DNA of 64,000 nt. Source: CAYRNY01 sp964425755. Lineage in GTDB: Bacteria > Chloroflexota > Anaerolineae > Aggregatilineales > Aggregatilineaceae. The notes below the pieces were generated by a model, which saw only the letters and a program-made list of their open reading frames with translations, searched no databases and had not been told where the DNA came from. The stretch is taken from assembly GCA_964425755.1 (NCBI GenBank), contig CAYRNY010000009.1, forward strand, positions 1 to 64,000. Direction: 5' to 3'. The translations under genes were made by a program, and so were the position numbers. Positions 58,856-64,000 of this stretch are shown here, piece after piece (positions within the stretch are counted from its first letter, which is position 1; each line of letters opens with the position of its first letter).

Positions 58856-59224
58856 GTGTCCGGTTGTGTGTTGTACGTTGAGGACGACCCGAACGATCAA
58901 CGTTTCGTGCGGAAGGTGTTGGAGCGCTTTGGTTACGACGTGTTGGTCGCCGCTGACGGGGCAACCGGCGTGCGGCTGGCCCAGGCCCACGCGCCGGACC
59001 TGATCCTCATCGATATCCAGATGCCGGGCCTGGACGGGCTGGAGACGGCGCGTCGCATTCGCGCGCTCGCACAGTGTGCGGATACGCCGCTGGTCGCGCT
59101 CACCGCGTACTCCGAGCGGCACCGGCGCGAGGCCTATCTGGAGGCAGGGTTTACCGCTTACCAGCAGAAGCTGGCCGGGATCAAACCGCTGCTGGACCTG
59201 GTCCGGCAGTACCTGCCCGGCTGA
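58856..59224 (+). CDS. single-domain response regulator receiver
   Basis: 122 residues, CheY-like. Acidic pair in VLYVEDDPNDQRF, phosphoacceptor Asp in ILIDIQMPGLDG (about 53), Thr switch in LVALTAYSERH and the conserved Lys in YQQKLAGIK. There the usual Pro after Lys is replaced by Leu. No output domain, so it signals by protein contact. GTG start at 58856 with GGAGGG 5 bases upstream; the upstream ATG at 58820 lacks a site. No histidine kinase nearby. Confidence 0.88.
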   Translation: MSGCVLYVEDDPNDQRFVRKVLERFGYDVLVAADGATGVRLAQAHAPDLILIDIQMPGLDGLETARRIRALAQCADTPLVALTAYSERHRREAYLEAGFTAYQQKLAGIKPLLDLVRQYLPG

Positions 59225-59367
59225 CGCGCGCGGGGGAGTTTCAAACGCGATCCCTGGCTGCGTGCCGCGCGATCGCCGGGATCGTCGCCGTGCGCTGGGT
59301 CGGCCTGGGCAACGCCAGCGTGACGGGGGGCAGCGTCTGGCGGCTGCTGCTTCAATGTCCGCTGAAC

Positions 59368-59381
59368 TTGATCGAGATCAA
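59368..59381. promoter_or_regulatory. perfect FNR-type box TTGAT-N4-ATCAA
   Basis: TTGATCGAGATCAA is exactly the consensus binding site for FNR/DNR-class Crp-family regulators. It lies 118 bases upstream of the cupin gene. The three right-most genes are a cytochrome module, haem O synthase and a Crp/Fnr-family regulator (63773-64000), making control by oxygen or nitric oxide plausible. Half-site TTGAT also occurs at 59869 before the octahaem cytochrome gene, with a poor second half. Confidence 0.55.
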
Positions 59382-59420
59382 TGCTCCATTCCGGGGATGA
59401 CGGTAGAGTGATTTCATGTA

Positions 59421-59459
59421 GTTGCCGGATGCACCCGGTGTCCTACAGTTGCAGGATGC
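59421..59459 (+). repeat. 12-bp direct repeat upstream of the cupin gene
   Basis: GTTGCCGGATGC (59421-59432) and GTTGCAGGATGC (59448-59459) differ at one base and start 27 bases apart. They lie between the FNR-type box and the ATG at 59499, so they could be a second regulator's binding sites. Confidence 0.4.
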
Positions 59460-59498
59460 TACCGAAAAGATCAGCCGCCACATTGGAGCAGTTACACG

Positions 59499-59825
59499 AT
59501 GCCGGATTACGCCTTCATTGCTGACCTTATGGCGACCATGCCGCAGATTCCTGACGACACCATCATCAGCCGCACCGTGCACAGCGACGACGACGTGAAA
59601 GCCGTCCTGTTCGGCTTTGCCGCCGGGCAGGAGCTGTCCGAGCACACGGCGTCGATGCCTGCGACGCTCGTGTTTTTGCAGGGTGAGGCTGATCTCACGT
59701 TAGGCGAGGACGCGCAGTCCGCACGCGCCGGGACGTGGGTCCACATGCCGCCAAATCTGTCGCACAGCATCGTGGCGCGGACGCCGGTGGTGATGTTGTT
59801 GTTGTTGTTCCGCACGGGGAAATAG
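59499..59825 (+). CDS. small cupin-domain protein
   Basis: 108 residues, a single cupin barrel: IISRTVHSDDDVKAVLFGFA, GQELSEHTASMPATLVFLQG, EADLTLGEDAQSARAGTWVH, MPPNLSHSIVARTPVVM. The His-x(n)-His positions (EH at 47 and SH at 92) fit the metal-binding residues of cupin motifs 1 and 2, although motif 1 is incomplete. Role not known. Its promoter region contains the FNR-type box, which suggests response to oxygen or NO. Transcribed toward the cytochrome operon. Confidence 0.82.
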   Translation: MPDYAFIADLMATMPQIPDDTIISRTVHSDDDVKAVLFGFAAGQELSEHTASMPATLVFLQGEADLTLGEDAQSARAGTWVHMPPNLSHSIVARTPVVMLLLLFRTGK

Positions 59826-59926
59826 CCGGGGCTGCGTTACGCGCAACCCGGCGCGTGACCGCGTGCGTTTGATTCGGACCATTACGCGTAGAGTTATTCT
59901 TATCACAGCCAAAAGGGGATCATCAT

Positions 59927-61372
59927 ATGAGTGAGCAACAATCTCAACAGGACCGGCCAGCCCGTATGGGCTGGCTGACCGCCGGGCGCGTGCTCGTCTT
60001 CGGGCTGGTCGGCGTGATCATCGTGCTGGGCATCTTGTTGGTGATCATGGCTATTCAACAGTCCGACGAAGCCAAAGAAGGGCCGGGGCGCGTCAATGCG
60101 CTGGCGAACAGCAGTAACGAGTGTGTCAGGTGCCACCAGAACACTACGCCCGGCATTGTGCAGCAGTACGGCTACTCCACGATGGCGGCGGCAGGCGTCA
60201 GTTGCCAGGACTGCCACGAGGTGGCGGAAGATTATCCCGGCGCGGTCGCCCACGAGGGCACGCACGTGCTGAACACGCCCACAACCGCGATGTGCCAGAA
60301 TTGCCACACCCAGGAAGTACGGCAGTTCCAGGCGTCGCGGCACGCGCTGCCGGCGTATGTGGCCTACAACGGCACCCAGGGGCTGACCGAGGACCTGCTC
60401 GCGCAGTACGCGGCGATCCCTGAGGGTGGTTTCGCGCCGGATAAAGAGCGTAACGACCTCTACCACCTCGAAGGACCGGCGATCACCAAGTTCGCGTGCG
60501 AGGTGTGCCACGACATCGGCAAGCCCGCGCTCGATGGCTCGGTGGGGCAGTGCGAAAAATGCCACCTGCGCCACGAGTTCAGCCTGGAGCAGGTGCGCAA
60601 GCCCGAAACGTGCAACCAGTGCCACATCGGGCCGGACCATCCGCAGTACGAAATTTACATCGAATCGCCGCACGGCATCGCGTACCACACGATGGGCGAC
60701 CTGTGGAACTGGAGCGCAGAACCCGGCACGCTGACGGTCGAGGACTTCCCGGCGGCCACCTGCGCGATCTGCCATATGTCCGGCTTTGGCGGGACCGGCA
60801 CCACGCACGATGTCGGTGAGCGCCTGACGTGGTACCTGTTCGCATCGATCAGCGAGCGCCGTCCCGCGTGGCAGAGCAACCAGGTTCGGATGCAGAGCGT
60901 CTGCCTGGAGTGCCACAACAATAACTTCATCACCGAGTTCTACACCGACGCGGACGCCGCGACCGAGCACGTCAACGAGTGGGTTTACGAGAGCAACGCG
61001 ATCAAGCAGGTGCTCGATGACTACGACCTGCTGACCGAAGAACCGTTCGACGAGCCGTTCGACTTCGAGCACTTCAACCTGTGGCACCACTGGGGCCGCA
61101 CGGCCAAGTTTGGCGCGTGGATGCAGGGACCGGATTATACGCAGTGGCACGGCGCTTACGAAGTGCTGCACGCGATGGCCGAAATACGCGAGATAGCCGA
61201 GGCGAAGCTTGAGGCCGCCGGGCTTGACGTCGAATTGCCGCCGTCGGGCATTCATACCGAGGCCCGTTACGACGCGAACGGCCTGGTTGGGGCCGAAACC
61301 GGCGACGGAGAAGCGACGGACGGTGACACCGGCGAGGAGTCCGATGCCGGCACGACAGAGGACGACGAGTAG
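59927..61372 (+). CDS. membrane-anchored octahaem cytochrome c, hydroxylamine-oxidoreductase-like
   Basis: 481 residues. One N-terminal helix (about 20-42) anchors the protein outside the membrane. Eight CxxCH motifs begin at Cys66, 93, 123, 191, 209, 229, 279 and 326, the number of HAO and octahaem nitrite-reducing proteins. The HAO-type segment GPDHPQYEIYIESPHGIAYH, CAICHMSGFGGTGTTHDVGE and RVRMQSVCLECH-type region match the family. The acidic tail (about 445-481) is unlike typical HAO. Whether the Tyr cross-link of the P460 haem is present cannot be judged by eye. It could oxidise hydroxylamine or hydrazine or reduce nitrite. AAAAGGGGATC precedes the ATG. First gene of a three-gene operon. 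Confidence 0.8.
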   Translation: MSEQQSQQDRPARMGWLTAGRVLVFGLVGVIIVLGILLVIMAIQQSDEAKEGPGRVNALANSSNECVRCHQNTTPGIVQQYGYSTMAAAGVSCQDCHEVAEDYPGAVAHEGTHVLNTPTTAMCQNCHTQEVRQFQASRHALPAYVAYNGTQGLTEDLLAQYAAIPEGGFAPDKERNDLYHLEGPAITKFACEVCHDIGKPALDGSVGQCEKCHLRHEFSLEQVRKPETCNQCHIGPDHPQYEIYIESPHGIAYHTMGDLWNWSAEPGTLTVEDFPAATCAICHMSGFGGTGTTHDVGERLTWYLFASISERRPAWQSNQVRMQSVCLECHNNNFITEFYTDADAATEHVNEWVYESNAIKQVLDDYDLLTEEPFDEPFDFEHFNLWHHWGRTAKFGAWMQGPDYTQWHGAYEVLHAMAEIREIAEAKLEAAGLDVELPPSGIHTEARYDANGLVGAETGDGEATDGDTGEESDAGTTEDDE

Positions 61373-61374
61373 CC

Positions 61375-62328
61375 ATGTACCACCTGGCGACCCTTGTCCC
61401 GCCGCTGCGCCGGATCAGGCTGCCGCTGTCGCGCGATCAGATCATGCTGCTGCTGGCGGCGATCAACGAAATCTTTCTGGGCGTTGATATCTATCTGGCG
61501 CACAGCATCAGCGGGACCATCGTGCCGAATGAATGGATCCCGATCATCTTCGGGCCGATCGCCGGGGTGCTGCTGCTGGTGGCAGGGCTGATCGCGCTGC
61601 GCCAGCGTCCCCTGGCGACCTGGCTGGCGACCGGGGTGCTGCTCGCAAGCACGGCGGTGGGGTTGCTGGGCGCGTATTTCCATACCGTGCGCGCAGCCCT
61701 GCCGGAAGCCGCGCCCGATGAAGTGATCACGGTGCGGCTGCTGATCTGGGCCCCGCCGATCCTCGGCCCGCTGATGTTCGCGCTGGTCGGGCTGTGGGGC
61801 ATCAGCGCGGCCTGGATCGAAGACCCGCCGGACAGCGGGCGGCTGCGCCTGTTCATCCGCGACTGGTATCTACCGCTGCCGCTGAGCAAAACGCGGGCGT
61901 ACTTTTTCATGTTCAGCCTGGGCACGCTGGTGACGACGCTCAGCGCCGTGCTGGACCACGCACGCACCGGCTACGAGAACCAGTGGCTGTGGATTCCGAC
62001 GGTGGTGGGCGTGTTCGCGACGTTGGTCGGCGCGGCGATGGGCTTCATCGCGCGCCCGCATCGCGGCGACCTGGTGATCTACCTGATCGCGCTCGTCCTG
62101 CTGATCGTTACCGGCTTGCTGGGCGCGTACTTCCACGTCAACGACAACCTGACGTCGCGCGGCGAGCTTGTTGTGGAGCGCTTCATCCGGGGTGCGCCGT
62201 TCCTCGCGCCGCTGCTGTTTGCTAACATGGGCGCGTTCGGGCTGGTGATCCTGCTCGACCCGCGCTCAGAAGAACTGCCCGAAACAGGCGACACGCCGGA
62301 CGCAGCGAGCGAGGCCGTGACCGCTTGA
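61375..62328 (+). CDS. eight-helix membrane protein with internal duplication, cytochrome partner
   Basis: 317 residues, about eight transmembrane helices in two similar halves. The repeated end is VGLLGAYFHTVRAALPEAAP, LLIWAPPILGPLMFALVGL in half one and TGLLGAYFHVNDNLTSRGEL, FIRGAPFLAPLLFANMGAFG in half two. GLLGAYFH in both halves has a His that could be a metal or quinone ligand. It starts 2 bases after the cytochrome stop, so it is probably its membrane electron carrier or anchor. No haem-binding CxxCH and no known family recognised. Confidence 0.75.
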   Translation: MYHLATLVPPLRRIRLPLSRDQIMLLLAAINEIFLGVDIYLAHSISGTIVPNEWIPIIFGPIAGVLLLVAGLIALRQRPLATWLATGVLLASTAVGLLGAYFHTVRAALPEAAPDEVITVRLLIWAPPILGPLMFALVGLWGISAAWIEDPPDSGRLRLFIRDWYLPLPLSKTRAYFFMFSLGTLVTTLSAVLDHARTGYENQWLWIPTVVGVFATLVGAAMGFIARPHRGDLVIYLIALVLLIVTGLLGAYFHVNDNLTSRGELVVERFIRGAPFLAPLLFANMGAFGLVILLDPRSEELPETGDTPDAASEAVTA

Positions 62329-62362
62329 TGATCATCAATGACACTGGAAGGATCGAACACCG

Positions 62363-62569
62363 ATGACCACACCGACACCTGAGAAACCGCGCTGCCTCGT
62401 GTGCCAGCAGACCAGCGACGATGTGCCGCTGATCACGCTGGCGTACCAGGACGGCACGCTCTGGATCTGCCCGCAGCACTTGCCAGTATTGATCCACAGG
62501 CCGGGGCAGTTGGCGGGGATTCTGCCGGGGGCGGAAAACCTCGCAGAGGCGGATCATCACGACCATTAA
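62363..62569 (+). CDS. small CxxC/His-rich protein of the cytochrome operon
   Basis: 68 residues. CLVCQQ near residue 11 and CPQH at about 36 form a possible zinc ribbon (Cys-x2-Cys ... Cys-x2-His), and the C-terminus is DHHDH. Cotranscribed 34 bases after the eight-helix protein with AAGGATCG before the ATG. It may bind metal for the cytochrome complex, inferred from position only. Confidence 0.7.
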   Translation: MTTPTPEKPRCLVCQQTSDDVPLITLAYQDGTLWICPQHLPVLIHRPGQLAGILPGAENLAEADHHDH

Positions 62570-62672
62570 CCGGCGCTGATGCCGTGAACGATGACGGGGT
62601 GCGTGCCACGCTACCGGCCAGAGTAGCGCACGCGCCCCGTTTGCGTCGTGTGGTAGGGGAGTCAGTGGCGCG

Positions 62673-63599
62673 TCATGCCAGCGTCGCCACCACGATCGCC
62701 AGCAGCACCAGCGTGAGGTAGATATTGGAGACCTTGAACACGCTCAGCGCCCGCGCGCCGGAATAGTCGCGTGCCAGTGCCGCCGACTCGCGCAGCAGCC
62801 ACGCACTGCCCGGCACCACCGGCACGAGATACAGCCAGCCCAGTGCCGGGCCGAGCAGCAGCCCGAAGATCACCGTCGCGACCGCGTGCGCCAGCATCCA
62901 GAAGACCGCGCGATCGCGGTGCAGCACGACCGGCAGCATCGGCACGTCCACGCGCGCGTAGTCTGTGCGGTAGGCCAGCGCGAGACTCCAGAAGTGCATC
63001 GGTGACCACGTGAAGAGCAGCCCTGCCAGCAACCAGACGCCGCCATCGGCCCACGCGCCGACCGCTGCCCCGCCGCTGATTACCGCCGCGCTGCCCGCCG
63101 CCCCGCCGATCACGACGTTCAGCACGCTGCGCGGCTTGAGCCAGATCGTGTACACGCCCACGTAGATCAACGCGCCAATCGCCAGCCAGGCCGCCAGCGC
63201 CGGGTTGCCCGCCAGCCACGCGATCGCGCTGCCGCCGAGCACCATGCTCGCGGCACTGACCAGCACCGGGGTGGGGCGGATCGTGCCGGTCACCAGCGGG
63301 CGGCGGCGCGTGCGCTTCATGTCCCCGTCGCGGTTGCGCTCGATGTACTGGTTCAACGCGGACGATCCCGCCGCCGAGAGCGTGCCGGTCAGCATCAACA
63401 GCGCCAGCTCGCCCATCGTGGGCGCGCCCATGCTGCCGAGCATCGCCCCGCCCAGCGCGGCGAACAGCAAGAGCAGCACCACGCGCAGCTTGAACAGCAC
63501 CACCACCGTCGCGAGCGCGTCGCCCAGCGTGCGGCTGAGCGTGCGACCGCGGGGAACAGAAGGGGTCGTTTCGATCTCCGAGCGAGTGGCTGTCGTCAT
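62673..63599 (-). CDS. ctaB: protohaem IX farnesyltransferase (haem O synthase)
   Basis: 308 residues with nine helices, UbiA superfamily. Polyprenyl-diphosphate-binding motif NQYIERNRDGDMKRTRRRPL (about 82-101), then VNPALAAWL-type helices, SVLNVVIGGAAGSAAVISGG, TWSPMHFWSLALAYRTDYAR and VDVPMLPVVLHRDRAVFWML. It converts haem B to haem O for haem-copper oxidases, so it belongs with the Sco1/PCuAC cluster of the window. AACATGACG start region with CCTCC (GGAGG on its strand) 5 bases upstream. Confidence 0.95.
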   Translation of the reverse strand: MTTATRSEIETTPSVPRGRTLSRTLGDALATVVVLFKLRVVLLLLFAALGGAMLGSMGAPTMGELALLMLTGTLSAAGSSALNQYIERNRDGDMKRTRRRPLVTGTIRPTPVLVSAASMVLGGSAIAWLAGNPALAAWLAIGALIYVGVYTIWLKPRSVLNVVIGGAAGSAAVISGGAAVGAWADGGVWLLAGLLFTWSPMHFWSLALAYRTDYARVDVPMLPVVLHRDRAVFWMLAHAVATVIFGLLLGPALGWLYLVPVVPGSAWLLRESAALARDYSGARALSVFKVSNIYLTLVLLAIVVATLA

Positions 63600-63772
63600 G
63601 TTGCCTCCAGGTAACGCGTGCGTGCGTGCGAATTTCCACCGGCCAGATTATAAACGCAGTTGCCCCATTCTGGCGGTCGGACGTGCAGGGTTTTGGGTTA
63701 TTCTAATGAAGTTTATGCAATTTAATGCGAGTCTAGCGGATCGCGGCCCCGGCGTACAGGGCCAATTGCGCC

Positions 63773-64000
63773 TCAGCGCTGGCAGATCGGCTCGCCGCCC
63801 GTCGCGATGCTGCGCAGCAGGTCCGCATCCTGGACCGTAATATCCTGCCGGTCGAAGGTGATCGCGCCGGTCGCCGCCAGTTTGCGCAGCGCGCGGCTGA
63901 TCGTCTCCGGGGTGGTCGCCAGCCGCCCCGCGATGATCGCGCGCGTGATCTCCGGCGTGTTGAGCGTGTCGTTGCCCTCCTGTTCGAGCAGGTAGCTTGC
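63773..64000 (-). CDS. Crp/Fnr-family regulator, C-terminal part (cut by window edge)
   Basis: The frame enters from the right edge and ends at TGA 63773-63775. The 75 visible residues hold the C-terminal winged helix-turn-helix: NTPEITRAIIAGRLATTPET, ISRALRKLAATGAI, typical of Crp/Fnr proteins (TxxR...LA...ETxSR.L..L). The sensor domain is outside. Located next to haem O synthase, a likely candidate regulator for the FNR-type box at 59368. Confidence 0.85.
   Translation of the reverse strand, partial: ASYLLEQEGNDTLNTPEITRAIIAGRLATTPETISRALRKLAATGAITFDRQDITVQDADLLRSIATGGEPICQR

Noticed and set aside
1..64000. CRISPR array, rRNA or tRNA genes
   Set aside because: No regularly spaced repeats and no tRNA-type T-arm/anticodon patterns or rRNA signatures were found by reading; a covariance-model scan was not possible.

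Overview
The window is high-GC DNA that looks like a free-living member of the Chloroflexota (Anaerolineae-like). The inference rests on several features: four M29 (thermophilic-type) aminopeptidase paralogues, a giant Ser/Thr kinase with Pro/Thr-Asp spacers and sensor domains, a LysM-glycoside hydrolase, HEAT-repeat proteins, a HAO-like octahaem cytochrome, and a copper/cytochrome maturation set. No rRNA, tRNA or CRISPR array was recognised.

About 1-9.4 kb is the right part of an integrated mobile element. It holds a DUF2958 fragment, a large secreted SGNH esterase, several unknown genes, a tyrosine recombinase, a small HTH protein and a lower-GC large serine recombinase. The recombinase lies at the element edge, and the DNA immediately beyond encodes the C-terminal part of a phage major capsid protein, so the element appears to sit inside a capsid gene.

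About 9.4-22.4 kb is a broken prophage. The plus strand carries capsid end, head-tail connector, tail completion, baseplate/tail, tail-tip and holin-like genes. The packaging genes (small terminase, large terminase, portal) lie 4 kb further right on the opposite strand. Between the two blocks are a LexA-type HTH protein with an SOS-box-like palindrome, a secreted protein, a TIR-HEAT protein (possible NADase defence protein), a HEAT protein and an internally deleted Uma2 nuclease remnant. A zinc-ribbon FHA gene interrupts the head genes.

About 22.6-64 kb is ordinary chromosome: phosphoglycerate mutase, HtrA protease, LysM-GH protein, a dUTPase-like protein, and a copper-respiration cluster (cytochrome c, Sco1, PCuAC, duplicated P19-like protein). 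Next come the sensor kinase, cell-surface carbohydrate genes (GT39, NAD-sugar epimerases, SGNH proteins) and a folate/pterin run (folE, pteridine-reductase-like SDR, folB, folK) flanked by M29 peptidases. The right end has APS/PAPS reductase, a response regulator, a cupin with an FNR-type box, an octahaem cytochrome with a membrane partner, haem O synthase and a Crp/Fnr regulator cut by the window edge.

The most novel observation is a 62-nt sequence present twice (31.7 kb and 55.6 kb). Both copies fold into the same multi-hairpin structure with compensatory base changes, so it is probably an undescribed structured RNA or RNA-like repeat. The second is the octahaem cytochrome/8-TM protein/CxxC protein operon next to an FNR-type box.
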